From: Gari tellinella
Lineage: Eukaryota > Mollusca > Bivalvia > Cardiida > Psammobiidae
NCBI GenBank assembly: GCA_922989275.2
Contig: OV277858.1
Location: forward strand, 2,294,001 to 2,358,000
Direction of reading: 5' to 3'
Length of the DNA: 64,000 bases
This document shows, one piece after another, positions 11,880-23,418 of this stretch (position 1 is the stretch's first letter; every line of letters begins with the position of its first letter). The translations under genes and the position numbers were made by a program. Under the pieces are notes generated by a model. The model did no database searches and was not told the DNA's origin. It saw only the letters and a list, made by a program, of their open reading frames with translations.

Positions 11880-13370
11880 TATCTGTGGGGCAACATTGAT
11901 ATTCAAGATGGCTTCCAAGATGGCCGCTACAATCATTAGATATCACGAACATACTATATATTTCATTTTTTGTCTTATGGTTCGACTAACAGTGAGGACA
12001 ATGAAATTTGAACATTACAAGAGAGTCATATTAATCATGCGAGCAAAACTTTCAAATTCGCGTCCAAGATGGCCGCCAGATGCGTAAATAATATCACGCC
12101 CACACTTATTAAAATTACAATTATTTAGATAGTTTTACTAAGGGTGATGGCAATTTCAACATAGTCATTATATTCACTAAATGTGTATAAAGGCTGATTA
12201 AATCTTATACTACAAACAAGATGTTTAAAATGGCGTCCAAGATCGTCGCTAAAAATATAAAATATCACGAAAACACTTTCTATTAAATTTGAGTTGATGG
12301 TTTGACTAAAAAGATGCTAACGCACATTGGACAGTACAAAGAGCATAACATGATGTTCACTAAATGTGTATTGAGATAGTATTATTCCCATGCTACTAAC
12401 CCAATTGTCAAGGTGGCGACCAAGATGGCCGCCAAAGACAGAAAATGTAACGAGCATACTATTTCATCTTCATGTATTTTCTAATGGTCTGACTAAAAGT
12501 AAGGACAATGGACTTTGAACCTTACCAAAAGAAATATATTATTCCCAAAGCGTGGATCAATACCGTTTAATCTTTCTACTCCCATACAAGTATGCAAGAT
12601 GGAGTCCACGATGGCTGCCACAGCTATAGAATATCAAGAACTACTATAAATGTCTTTTTATGGTTTGACTTAAAGTGATGAAAATAGACTAAAACATAAC
12701 AAAAGTGATAAATTATTTGTTTCATGTGTATAACATCTCTTTATTCCTTCCACTGCGAACAAATATACAAAATGGCGTCCAAGATGACCGCCACACCATT
12801 AACCTACAATATCACTGGCATACAGACTATTACAACTTGTTCATTATGGTTTGACTAAAAGTGATGACAATTGACTTTGACCATAACAAGAGTGAGGTAT
12901 ATTTAAATAATGTGTTAATCCTTTTACTTATAACAAGTATTAAAGGTGGCGTCCAAGCTATATTATCCGGCTGCATAGCACAGTGGTAGAGCGTGCGCTT
13001 ACAGCTCAGGAGAACGCAGTTTCAAATCACGGCCGAGTCAACCCACAGACATTAAAAAATTGGTAGTAAAGGCTTCCCTTCTTGGCGCACAAGATTTTGG
13101 GTTAGCATAACGAATGGTTCGTCGGTAAAAGGATAAAGTGACCTGCTAGGTTCAGTCCGTAGTGCACCTCATAATTTCCCCCTCTCATAAGCATCTTTCT
13201 TGATGGAGAGAAGTTATAATAAGAAAGAAAGAAAGACGGCCTAAAAAAAAAATAGAGTATCATAGAACATAAAAAAGAGACATGGTATTCATTTAATGTG
13301 TATAGCAACTGTTTAATCATGTTTATTGGAGACACGTTATTCCAGATGCTGGCCAAAATAACCGCCTCTC
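11880..13370. repeat. Left tandem array (about 175-bp units)
   Basis: Units begin near 11,903, 12,060, 12,232, 12,412, 12,596, 12,770, 12,945 and 13,341. Each carries a form of GGCGTCCAAGATGGCCGCC, followed by TATCACGAACATAC-like and TATGGTTTGACTAAAAGTGA-like blocks. The larger gap before the last unit is explained by the SINE at 12,967-13,240. Confidence 0.8.
12967..13240 (+). mobile_element. tRNA-derived SINE
   Basis: The head is tRNA-like. A box A-like TAGCACAGTGG lies at 12,976-12,986 and a box B-like AGTTTCAAATCAC at 13,018-13,030, the spacing expected of an internal RNA polymerase III promoter. A body with CTTCTTGGCGCACAAG follows, resembling the TTGGCGC body blocks I associate with invertebrate SINEs, and an AAGA-rich tail lies near 13,216-13,238. 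It interrupts the tandem array of the host element. Box B is degenerate, so this is a fossil copy and not a functional tRNA gene. Confidence 0.75.
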
Positions 13371-13699
13371 CTTAAACCTAAATATAATTAACATACTTTA
13401 TGACAATTGTTGTCTCATGGTTTGACTAAAAGTGATAAAAATAGACTTTGAACATTACAAAAGAAACATACTAACAAATTACTGTATAGAAAGGCTGTTC
13501 AATACTCTGCTGCAAACAAAATTATTGTCTGCTAATGTTCGTCTTTGGTCCAAATCTGAAATTACTTTATATTTGTTCGTTGTAGTTAAAATGTTTCCTG
13601 TGAGTAACAAGGTTTGACCTCTCGTGAGAAGCCTAGTTACTAAACGTCTCACCTACATAAAAGCTGTTTGCATATGATATATAGCGTCATAAACTGAAT

Positions 13700-14560
13700 G
13701 ATAATGATTAAAATTAGATGATACACCAACAGACCGAGAAATTGTATTGGACAACTTCTACAGTGTACTTCAGGCAGTTCTGAATGATATCAGAAGACAT
13801 GATGGCATACTGCTATTGGAAGACTTCAACGCATGCGTTGGAAGGAAAATGGCTTGCTGAGAGGATTCCTCGGTTGACATGGAACAAGCAACTTTACAGA
13901 TAACGGTGAAATATTTATTTGACTATTTGAAGACGTTAACTTCACCATAGACGGCACACAAGAATATCCACAAGTTCAAGTTGTCATCGCCTGACGGAAA
14001 CATCAATACTCAATTAGAACACATTATCTCTAACAACAAAAGGCGGTGTGAATTAAAGATAATCGAGCGATCGAACAAGAAAACGTTGTATTGAACTTAA
14101 CCTAGCAGTGGAAAAGCTGAACTTCACGCTGAGGTTGGAAGAAACAAATGACGAAGTTTTGATGTCTCCAAATTGATAGATCCGACAGTTAAGGATAGTT
14201 TCAATGTCCTGCTGAAAACCTAATTCAGTATTGTTAAGAAGGACAAAGTTATCACTATTGACAGCTTCAGAAAAGCCATATCTGAGACAGACCATTGTTT
14301 TCAAAACAGTACAAATGTTGAGTCGATATCTGCAGACACTTTTGAAGGCAATAAAGGGGAGAAAACAGTTGAATGTTCATTTTCTAGATTTGATGGTCAA
14401 TGACGCAAGGCGAAACCTATTTACAACTAGGGGTAAGACAATAGCGAATATTACCCCCAACATCTGCTGCATAAAACATGTCAGGCGATCTATCATGCAA
14501 GCCAGAAAGTTGTATAACTGTCTAGATTGCCATAGAGTTGACCATGACCAAGTGAATTTG
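13700..14560 (+). pseudogene. RTE-type LINE endonuclease fragment, decayed
   Basis: Read across stops and frameshifts, the plus strand gives DREIVLDNFYSVLQAVLND, then GILLLEDFNACVG (the GDFNAKVG-type motif of APE endonucleases), then SPDGNINTQLEHIISNN (the SPDG...NQIDHI block of RTE-like LINEs). Further on FDVSKLIDPTVKDSFNVLL matches the stretch that usually follows. The reverse transcriptase is absent. The fragment sits at the centre of the palindromic element, between its two arms. It cannot be functional. Confidence 0.65.
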
Positions 14561-15219
14561 GGTGGATGAAGGAGGAAAATAATTAGGCTTTCTGCCTAAA
14601 CTTTCAAAGTTACCAAGGCGTTAATTCGTAGTTGACAGAATGACTAGGAAACTGTAAATGTAGAGAGAACATGCACCGAGTTGTGCGGTTGCCAGTAGAA
14701 ATGTTAGACAAGACCTAACAATGGGTGAAGTTCTGGTATCTCTATAAGTGATGTCAATATTTGTTTGTCACCGATGCTAATAAACAGCTATAATGTTTAT
14801 ATTCATTTGTTTGAGATTATAATGGTGGTCATCTTTGATTTCAAAATAGCCACCATTAAATCATAATGAAGATTGCAATTGCCTGTATAACTATTTTTAA
14901 CTATTGCAATATCCTGTATTACTTTTTTTTAACTATTATGCTACTCACCGTAATAGAGGCTCTAGAGCTCAGATATGCCTTCAAATATAATTTTAACGAC
15001 CTTCTTGAAATTCGAATAGCCACATACAATAATAGTATAAGTTACACCAGTATGATTGCTGACTCAAAGTAGAAGCTCATAGAACAGGAGTAAAACGGTC
15101 TTAAAAACATTTAGTGAAAAGCATATCATCTGTGTACTGTCCAAAGTGCATTGTCATCTTTTGTTTAGTCAAACAATTAAACAAATTGTAAAAGACAGAA
15201 TTTTCATTATTTTTTTTTG

Positions 15220-16025
15220 TATTCATATAGCCGCCATCTTGGACGCCATTTCGAATACCGGTATTTTGCTCGTAGATTTGACCGGTCTAAGCAGTTTAAA
15301 TGGAATACTGTGACTGTGTTGTAATGTTCAGCGTGCATTGCTGTCACTTTAGTAAAACCATTAGAAAAAATTGTAAAAGTGAGTATGTGCGTGATAATTT
15401 TACACTTCTAGCAGCCATCTTGGACGCCAATTTGAACATCTTGTTCGTAGTATAAAATTCAAACAGTCTTTATACATATAAAGGTTATATTGTGATTGTG
15501 GTTTGTAATATTCAGGGTGCATGCTTTCACCTTTTTAAAACTATTAAAATAAGTGTAATAGTAAGTGTGTTTGATATTTTTACGCTTCTGGTGGCCATCT
15601 TGGACGTCATTTTTAATATTTTGGTCGCAGGAGTAGGGTTAAATGGACAGTATTTATATAAAGGGAATAATTTGACTATTTTGTAATGTTCAAAGTTCAT
15701 TGTCCTCACTGTAAGTCGAACCATAAGAAAACAATCGTAATATAAAGTAAGTTCATGATATTTAATGCTCGTGGCAGCCATCTTGGAGGCCATCTTGAAT
15801 AGCTATGTTGGCTCACAGATATCACGTTTCATAATAAACAAATTTGTACACACATTTTGGTATATATAAACCTTTTTCTACAAACGGATACCAGTATGTG
15901 CCAGATTTGAGCATGCTATCGGGCTTCAGTTGTAGTACTTTAATATATGACTCTACGAAATACATATTGAAACAATTTTTTAACAGCCGCCATCTTGGAA
16001 TTAAATATGGCTGCCATGCAAGCAT
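15220..16025. repeat. Right tandem array (about 180-bp units), inverted
   Basis: Units marked by forms of GCCGCCATCTTGGACGCC begin near 15,230, 15,411, 15,590, 15,774 and 15,986, with a weaker one near 14,826. They are the reverse complement of the units in the left arm at 11,880-13,370. Short minus-strand frames in these units are by-products of the repeat. Confidence 0.78.
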
Positions 16026-16878
16026 AGTATAAGTTGTACCAAAGTTTGTAAAACCCAAAAGCATATATTTTGCACCTAAAATCAGAACTCTATGTGTATT
16101 CTAAGCAGAGATACGTCTAAAAACATTAAATTTAGGGTCTGCCATTTTGAATTTCAAAATGGCCGCCTTCTCCTGCTCAGATTTTTGGCTACCCTTCTAT
16201 TCCATATTTGTGACACCCCAATGAATCACTGTGCCAAATTTCAGAATATAGACACAATTTTAACGATTGTTTCTCTTATCGGGTCTTCTACTATTCTATT
16301 GGAGAAAGCAGTAATATCGTTACTCCGTGCGGTTTATCGGCTTAGTAAAATAAATCTAAGTAAAAATATATTGGAAACATATTGATTGTGTCGTTTTAAT
16401 CCAATTGCATTCTACTTATTCATACTTCAAATTGTATAAAAAATACACCGTTAGAAAGGGAATTTAATTGTCTACAAACTTTACAGTACACAATTATGCT
16501 TTTGTGAAGCAAACAAGCAGTTATAAGGACTTGAAAATAACAGGTACCATAAATCTAAGTGTCAGTAATAAAAAAGATTGGAAATATATTGACTTGTATC
16601 GTTTTAAACCAGTGGCATTCTACTTATTCATACTTCAAATTGTATGAAAAATACACCGTGAGAAAGGGAATTAAATTTTCTTTAAACTGTACATTTATAC
16701 TAGTATGCTATTGTTAATGAAAAAGGCAGTTAATAGGGCTTGAAAATGACACGCGTCAAATTCACACTAATTTTCCAATATTTCCAATTAGGTGTATTGG
16801 TGAGAGTGTGTACTCTTATCAGACAGATACTGGCTATAGATAGCCCGATAACTTTTATCTATATCCCTGGCATATATA

Positions 16879-17750
16879 CTCAAACGCAATGAAAATGCAC
16901 CAGCCGTAAAAGTTTAGTTAATTTGTTTCTGTGAAAGAACTTTTGAAATTTCTTTTTAATGAGACAATGGTGAAGCATTTTAACACACATTGTAACAACA
17001 GTACCTGGAACATTCATGGTAAGTTCTACAAAGTAATGTCTTAAACAAGACAGGTAGAATATCAAAAGTCACAAATTTCAGATTCTGGTAAGACTACCCA
17101 CTTCATTAACCACGGCCTGGCAATCGGTTCGTGTACCGCGGACCACACGCTGTATTCGATATTGTGGAATACCATTCCACTCCTGTACTTGTGCGTCAAT
17201 CACATCATGACGGCTCTGAATTTGCAGAACGCCGTTGTACACACGACGTCCAAACTGGTCCCACATGTACTCAATTGGTTCAGATCAGGCGAAAATGCCG
17301 GTCAATGAAGAATATGATGTTGTTATTGGCTACAAACGTCGTTTGTAGCTAATAACTTTCGTTGAAGTCACTCTAGCTGAATGGGAGGTTGCGTTATCTT
17401 GCTGTTAAATCATGACGTAAGGGTGACGTTGACGTTGGGCGTCAATTAAATGTCCCATAACTTTGACGTTGGTATCTAATTTTCGCGGCTTTTTATTCAT
17501 GTATAGACAGAAGTTTCTTTTAGGGCTAAAATGAATCAGTACACATGAATACTACACTGATAATACAAATATGGGCATGTGTACGGACGGCACGTTGACG
17601 TTATTGTGTTGTTACATCACAAACAAAAAAGCATTAGCAGTGTGTACCTATGCAAGACATAAGCTTGGTTGAATAACGAACATCAGAAACTAAACCTAGT
17701 TGGAAAAAAAATTCATATTTTAGGAGTGGTGCGTTTTCATTGCGTTTGAG
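16879..17750. mobile_element. 872-bp Tc1/mariner-type element
   Basis: It starts CTCAAACGCAATGAAAATGC and ends with the near-exact inverse. About 24 bp of terminal inverted repeat differ at one position. TA flanks both sides. The inverted homologous copy near 58,675-58,690 lacks the insert and reads ATACGCCTATGGGG. A decayed transposase occupies the minus strand. The size is below the usual 1.2-1.3 kb of an autonomous mariner, so it is internally deleted. Confidence 0.8.
17078..17420 (-). pseudogene. Tc1/mariner transposase C-terminal half, decayed
   Basis: On the minus strand QQDNATSHSARVT (second catalytic Asp) is followed, across frameshifts, by PAFSPDLN. The open frame 17,266-17,078 then starts MWDQFGRRV. 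This is the usual QDNAxxHxA ... WPAxSPDLNPIExxWD order that leads to the third acidic residue. The N-terminal DNA-binding half and the first catalytic Asp were not recognised. Several shifts and stops separate the blocks, so the gene is dead. Confidence 0.72.
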
Positions 17751-17790
17751 TATACGTCTATGGGGTAATTGCTATCAGGTAAAGGGTTAA

Positions 17791-19090
17791 TTATGATAAA
17801 AGGTGGCCTGTCAACTTTTCCCTAAAAATGCCTCTAACGTTTTTTAGGAGCATATTTATGAGATTTCCGACTAGTCTATATGTAAAGTTTCGATTTTTGC
17901 TAAATATCTATTGACCGCGGTAGAAATATTATGACCGGGGATCGATACATTTACGGGGTCATTTTATTCCATTACAGCGGGATGGACTCCGGTTGAAAAT
18001 TGCTTAATATAAAGAATCAAAGTAAGCCGGTCGTCGCTCGGGTATCGAACTAGTCGCTTTTAAATGTGAACATATTGGTCATGCTGGCCGATATTTCGCC
18101 GATCTATGAACGCCGACAGATGTCTCTAAAAAGACATGACCTACGTGCACGATTAAAAATTACTGTGAAATTAGTATGCCCCCACACCACTTGTGGTGAT
18201 GGCTATATAGGACTCACGTTGTCCGTCAGGTAGTCCGTCGATCCGTCACATTTTGCCGGTACATTTCTCTTTCTCTTGAAATATGTTTATGATACCATCT
18301 TCAATCGTAGTTTCAATATCAGTGTTATATGGGGATACTCATTCACAGGTTCCATAACTCTTGCACAACATTTGACAAAACCATGCCCCCTTTTAACTTG
18401 AAATTGTGTCTCTTAATTGAGACATGTTTCTTTGAACATGCCATTTTCTAGAAAATATTTCATGATATTTATTGTTCGAAATTGTGTTCCTTTATATGCA
18501 CACTATTCTATGTACATGTTATTTTCTTTTAAGCTTTCTATGACAGTGTCTTGAAACTCGACACATTATGTGTTTTTTTTGCAGATTCTACTTAAATTAA
18601 CATAACTCGTGCACAGAAAGTTGATACATAAACCCTTTAATGTGTTCATTAAAAAGATTGAAATCTCAAGGGTTTAAGTATTCTCATTATACGTTCTCAA
18701 CTTTAGCGCTCTCACTCTGTCTGTCTTTGTGTCTCTCTCTTTCGTTTTATAACGGCGACATGCATTGAACAGCCACCTACCTTCGTTGATCTGAACCATG
18801 CTGCAATTACTTGTCGCTTAATACGATATCGACTGCATTACACATGTGACTGTTTGTTAGCCAATAAAATTTCGAGTTCAAAAGTAATACAGTCGCGCTT
18901 TGTATTAAACGAAAGAATATGAGTAAGGGACCATATGATATATACAGTAAAGCTTATATTGAAAAGTTTAAGATGAAATCAATTGACCGGTGAAATCGTC
19001 TCCTATATAATGCCTAACTCTTATACCGTGAGAGTTATTTCCCTTTCTCACATTTTCTTTTCCCGCTAAATACGCTTGTAACTTGTCTGA
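17791..19090. other. Unassigned sequence upstream of the Death-domain-like pseudogene
   Basis: The first part (about 17,791-17,900) continues the 367-bp repeat interrupted by the TTAA element. Beyond that no known feature is seen. A good splice-acceptor-like string (TTCTTCATTTCAG) ends at about 19,111, directly before the coding-like segment that follows. Confidence 0.4.
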
Positions 19091-19111
19091 CACAGTTGTC
19101 TTCTTCATTTC

Positions 19112-19821
19112 AGAATAAATTTGAAATCTCCCGAGCCTGTCACGCTGAACCATTCAACCTACTTTGAGCCATGGTCTCCTGATTTTAGGGATGCCGTCTT
19201 AACCCAAGAAGAACTCGCCTCGATGTATCTGGTGTGCTTAAATGATGACAACATTCCCGAACTCTGTAGCTGGGTACCCTGTATGAATAACAACCCACAC
19301 AAATTTGAAAATGGCGTTTAACGGACCACGAACTGCATTGTTTTTCTAAACGAATCGAATGTAACTTGCAGTTTGTCGCGATTGAGCTGGGTTATCAACA
19401 AACGCAAATAGACAGTTTGAAAGAGACGTACTCTCAGCATTTAAAAAAAATACTGTATGTAATGTTGTACAAGTGGTACGAAACGGTGATTAATTACTCT
19501 GACGAAAATCCCAACTGGCTTCTAGCTGCCGCTTTTACGGGTGTCGGTGATACTTGTACTGCCATAGAGATATTGGGCATTAATGACTTGTTAAACACTG
19601 TGAAAACGCTTCAACCGCGTGAAGACACGGAGTTACGTATACGTCAAATTCGTTTTTGAAAAGAAATTGATCAACAACGTCAAGTGTAGAATGGATATGA
19701 ACTGTCAGCCAGACCTGAGAACTCTTTCACTTCTACGGGAATGTTAATAATCGATGGTAAAGTGAAAATCGTGTCGGAAGCAAATGAGTACGCAAGAATC
19801 ATTCAACATCACAACAACATT
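19112..19821 (+). pseudogene. Death-domain-like protein, decayed
   Basis: Two frames join across a shift near 19,311-19,320. The first (to 19,321) holds FEPWSPDFRDAVLTQEELAS. The second holds LTDHELHCFSKRI, then a VAIELGYQQTQIDSLK block, a LYVMLYKWYE block and a TAIEILG ending. This has the spacing of a six-helix Death domain: a start like LTDEEL, an L-G-x(6)-I stretch and a ML-x-W helix. In-frame stops at 19,657-19,659 and 19,687-19,689 precede a further coding-like tail with GKVKIVSEANEYARIIQ. Death domains mediate protein-protein contacts in apoptotic and innate immune signalling. The gene lies just upstream of the ATPase pseudogene on the same strand. The fold call is by pattern only. Confidence 0.5.
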
Positions 19822-20034
19822 TAAAATTACAAAAAAAAAAACAACAAAACCGGATCAGAGAAATGAACAAAGTTTATAAGAAGGAGAAAGTTGTTGACAG
19901 TATGATCAGTTATCAATACCAACGAGAATGTATCGCTGCAACTTCTGCCAAAATTCGTACGTTTGGTCTCACGGCCTAAAAAGGTCTCTACATCATAAGC
20001 ACAACTTTCAGTCGCAGAACGCCCAGTATCGAGT

Positions 20035-20200
20035 CCAGCAGCAGGAACAGCAGCAGCAAAAACAGCAGCAGCAGCAAGCAGCAGCAAGCAGCAGCAAGCA
20101 GCAGAAAAGCAGCAGCAGCAAGCAGCAGCAGCAGCATCAAGCAGCAGCAGCAACAATTCAGCAGCAAGCAGCAGCAGCAACAGCAACAAGCAGCATCAGC
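20035..20200 (+). repeat. CAG/CAA trinucleotide tract
   Basis: An imperfect run of CAG with CAA and AAG interruptions lies between the N-terminal finger and the ATPase. In the coding frame it gives Gln. Shifted frames give Ala or Ser runs, and the antisense gives poly-Leu, poly-Ala or poly-Cys. The finger (frame of 19,928) and the ATPase (frame of 20,191 onward) are out of register, so a length change not divisible by three happened inside or near this tract. Confidence 0.85.
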
Positions 20201-20934
20201 AGGAACCATTCGCTTTTCAACACCCTTTTACTTGCATCGTGAGCTGACGTATTTCTTGCGACAAGACGCAATTCCTCTCTTAACTCTTGGGGAAAGCGCT
20301 GGAAAAGATACGCCCGTCTCCGCAACGTATTATCTGGTTATACAAGCGATGGCAGCCGCTGTACAACGACATTCGGAGAACCGTCATCCCGAAGGTGGAG
20401 TTTATTCGAGGTGTTCCGCTGAACCTGGAGAAAGACGACTTTCTAGACCCCGACGTCTGCAATCTGTTCGCGTTGGACGACATGGCGACGGAAGCGGCCA
20501 AAGATCCGAGAGTCACCGACCTGTTCACCGAAGGCAGCCACCATAGAAATGTATCGGTCATCGCTCTCAATCAGAACCTGTACTACATGTACAGCAAGGA
20601 TCCCACGCAGCGAAGAAATTGCCATTACCTGGTGTTGTTCAAAAATCCCGTGGACAGACAACAAGTCATGATTCTAGCCAGACAAATGTACCCGACCAAT
20701 CCTCAACATCTGCTACGTCATTTCGACGAGGCCGTCAAACAGGCCTACGGTTACTTGTTGATCGACTTGAAACCAACCACGCCGGATCACAGGCGCATGC
20801 GCGCGAATGTACTGAAAGAGGTCCAAGTCGAGAACTCGCCGGAAGTCCACAACCCAACGGAGCCTTATCTACCGCCTATCCACTCGCCATATTGCGAGGA
20901 TTGCGGATCGAAGCTATCGAACGTCCATTACCGA

Positions 20935-23418
20935 CTGACAACTACGAAGATGTAAGCAATATCCAAGTCAACAGAGAAAGAAGGAGAGAAGTCGGAAGGG
21001 AGGAGAGAGAGAGAGGAGGGAATACAAGTGCAACGAGGAATTGATCGAAAAGAGCCTCACACTGCAAGAGCTGCAAGTAGCAATGAAGAAGCTCAAAGCC
21101 AAGAAGTCACCGGGACCAGATGGTATCACAAACGAAATGCTGACCCACCTAGGGAGCTTTGCTACAAAAACTCTACTAGATCTGTACAATCTCAGCTGGA
21201 GAGGATTGGAAGGAAGCAGTCATGACTCCAATCCTTAAACGTGGAAAGGATAAGAAAAAAGCTGCCAGCTATCGCCCAATCAGTCTCACCAGTGTTGTTG
21301 GGAAGGTCATGGAGAGCGTAGTAAACCAACGTATGAGATGGTATCTGGCGACCAACAGTCTTTTGGCACACCAACAAGCTGGATTCAGAATGTTCAGATC
21401 AACAGAGGATCAGACGACCTACCTTGCTCAAGAGATAGAAGATGCCTTTCAGGAGAAAAAGATCACTCTGGTGGCATGGGTAGATCTCCAAAGAGCTTTT
21501 GACAGGGTATGGACGGATGGTCTTCTGGTGAAACTACAAAGGAATGGTGTGGGAGGTTATATGTATAAGTGGCTAAAATCCTACCTTTTCAACAGAAGAG
21601 CAAGGGTCAGCCTTGACAGTTCGAAGAGCCGCAAATTCCTGCAGAGACACGGTGTACCTCAAAGAGAAGTACTATCTCCCACTCTCTTTCTCCTCTTCAT
21701 AAATGATATTGTTGCAGAACTGCCGAAAGGAGTCAAAGCTGCCTTATACGCAGATGATCTAGTCCTTTGGTGCTCTGAGGAATATTCAACAACTGCCCAG
21801 TACCGGATGCAGGAAGCAGCCAACAGGCTTACAACATGGGCAGATGAATTGTGCGTCCAGATAAACACTGAAAAGTCCTGTACCACCCTTTTCTCATTGT
21901 CACCAAAGCAGACGGCCAGAACAACCAAGCTTTGCGGGATACCTCTTGCCCAAGTGGAGGAGACTACATACCTCGGAGTCACTTTTGACAAACGGCTTAC
22001 ATGGAAAGCCCACCTAACCAAGGCTGAAACCAAGGCAAGAAAAAAACTTTGCATACTGCGCAAACTCGCTGGAACTAGTTGGGGAGCACATGAAAAGATA
22101 CTTAGGACAGTATACCTTGGGACAATAAGACTTAACCTAGAATATGGTTCCTCTACATGGATGACAAGTGCCAAAACAAATCAGATGAGGTTAGAGAAAG
22201 TCCAAAATCAAGCACTCAGACTAATCACTGGTGTCATGAAGTCTACTCCGATCAAAGCAATGGAGGAAGTTACCGCCATCCCACCACTTGCAAAGAGAAT
22301 AGAGACAAAAGCTCTCATACAAGCCAGCAAATACCAGTACCTTCCTGACTATCCTATGAAGGTAAAACTTGGCCATCTTACAAAAAACCGTCTAAAAGAT
22401 CAAGCTTCGTTCACGAATCAAAGAGACTGCTTCGACACCATGCCTCTGAACTTGGGCACTCAACGGCAACATTCAGTGCAACAGACATTCCTGAACCATG
22501 GACGTACAACCTCTCAAATCTGTCAACAAACGTCACTGTGCCTGGACTTCCTGAGGATATGGATGCAAATGCCAAACGATCCCTGACACTAGCCATGATC
22601 GAGGACCGATACCCTCCCGAAACATGGACCCGAGTATATACTGATGGCTCTTGAACAGCAGCAATCAAATACGGGGGCGCTGGTATCTACATCTCATACA
22701 CCACTGGAAGGATAGAATCAGTGAGCATACCAGCAGGAAGACACTGCACAAACTACAGAGCAGAAGTGGAGGCCATATTACAGGCCATATCAACTATTGA
22801 GGACACGACTGAGATCTGCACCCATGTAGTTATCCTGACAGATGCTCTGTCAGTTCTTCAAGCCTTTGCAAGCTCTAGGTTACCAGACATGTCCAGAGCA
22901 CTCCACAACATCAGCCAAGACAGAGTTGTGTGCCTGCAGTGGGTGCCAGCTCATTGTGGTGTTCCAGGGAATGAAAAAGCTGACAGTTTGGCAAAGGCTG
23001 GAGCCACAGGAGACCAGCCACTGAATACAGTCTCGCACCAGGAGAAATCAACAGCTATCAAGACTCTGATGAAGCCACCAACCAGAAAAGATGATTACCG
23101 ACTTCTCGACAGATGGGAACAGGTAATCATCTTCAGGCTTCGCACTAGGCATAACCGGCTCAATGCCCATATGTACAACAAGTTTAAGCTGTCCCCATCT
23201 CCCCTGTGCAACTGTGGCCAAGAACAGCAGACAACAGAGCATCTCTTACAGAGATGCCAACAACTGGAGCAAAGACGAAAAGTGTGTGGGCCAGACCAAC
23301 TTCAATGGAGACGAAACTCTATGGAAGGAGGAAAGACCTCAGAAGGACAGCATCTTTCATCGCTGGAGCTGGCGTGACCGTGTAGAGGGTGAACGCCAGT
23401 AAGTAAGTAAGTAAGTAC
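20935..23418 (+). mobile_element. 5'-truncated LINE with RT and RNase H (I/Ingi-like)
   Basis: The left junction lies near 20,932-20,940, after the CEDCG codons of the ATPase gene. The right end is a (TAAG)n tail at about 23,399-23,416, of the kind used by several LINE clades as a 3' terminus. The insert carries most of a reverse transcriptase and a complete-looking RNase H. The endonuclease and first ORF are missing, as expected of 5' truncation during target-primed reverse transcription. A short candidate duplication (ACTGACAA versus ACTTACAA) flanks it, but it is imperfect. Confidence 0.78.
21026..23377 (+). pseudogene. LINE polyprotein: reverse transcriptase and RNase H, broken
   Basis: The start of the RT domain (KKSPGPDGITNEML) is in one frame to 21,238. 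The main RT frame runs 21,222-22,586 with SYRPISLTSVVGKVME, WVDLQRAFDRVW (motif A), GVPQREVLSPTLF and YADDLVLW (catalytic YADD). A shift near 22,400 moves to the RNase H frame: YTDGS, then a TGA at 22,651, then NYRAEVEAIL, ILTDALSVLQ and WVPAHCGVPGNEKAD. These supply the acidic and His residues of a type I RNase H. A Cys/His segment (CNCGQEQQTTEHLLQRC) closes it. An RNase H domain behind the RT points to the I superclade (I, Ingi, Nimb, Outcast). Two frameshifts and one nonsense codon make it inactive. Confidence 0.8.

Larger units (their letters stand above)
11403..16290. mobile_element. 4,888-bp palindromic transposon inserted in the TTAA element
   Basis: CTAT flanks it on both sides (11,399-11,402 and 16,291-16,294). 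The empty site survives in the inverted copy near 59,265-59,285. The outer arms are inverted copies of each other: the left arm carries CTGAAATTTGGCACAGTGAT and the right arm its reverse complement. Homology continues inward through matching blocks on both sides. Each arm is largely a tandem array of units of about 175-185 bp, running in opposite directions. No transposase was found. The centre contains an RTE-type endonuclease fragment, which is probably a further insertion. Confidence 0.8.
7645..17786. mobile_element. TTAA-flanked non-autonomous transposon, left copy (with nested insertions)
   Basis: The element is bounded by TTAA at 7,641-7,644 and 17,787-17,790. The unbroken relative at 7,278 shows one TTAA before insertion. 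The ends begin AACCTTTTCCTTATGCGC (left) and, read inward from the right, CCCTTTACCTGATAGC. It matches the element at 58,649-61,382 in reverse complement over essentially its whole length once three insertions (8,959-10,848; 11,403-16,290; 16,879-17,750) are removed, leaving about 2.5 kb. A TTAA target with a CCC-type terminus fits the piggyBac superfamily. No transposase is encoded, so it would depend on one supplied elsewhere. Superfamily placement is inference. Confidence 0.8.

Noticed and set aside
11473..12087. Small ORFs giving MASKMAAT-like peptides
   Set aside because: They recur once per tandem unit in both arms in opposite directions and derive from the CCAAGATGGCGG repeat motif.
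12967..13041. Functional tRNA gene
   Set aside because: Box B is degenerate, the acceptor and anticodon stems do not pair convincingly, and a SINE body and tail follow.
19827..20209. Minus-strand Leu/Ala/Cys-rich ORFs
   Set aside because: They are antisense to the CAG tract of the ATPase gene and show no other coding signal.
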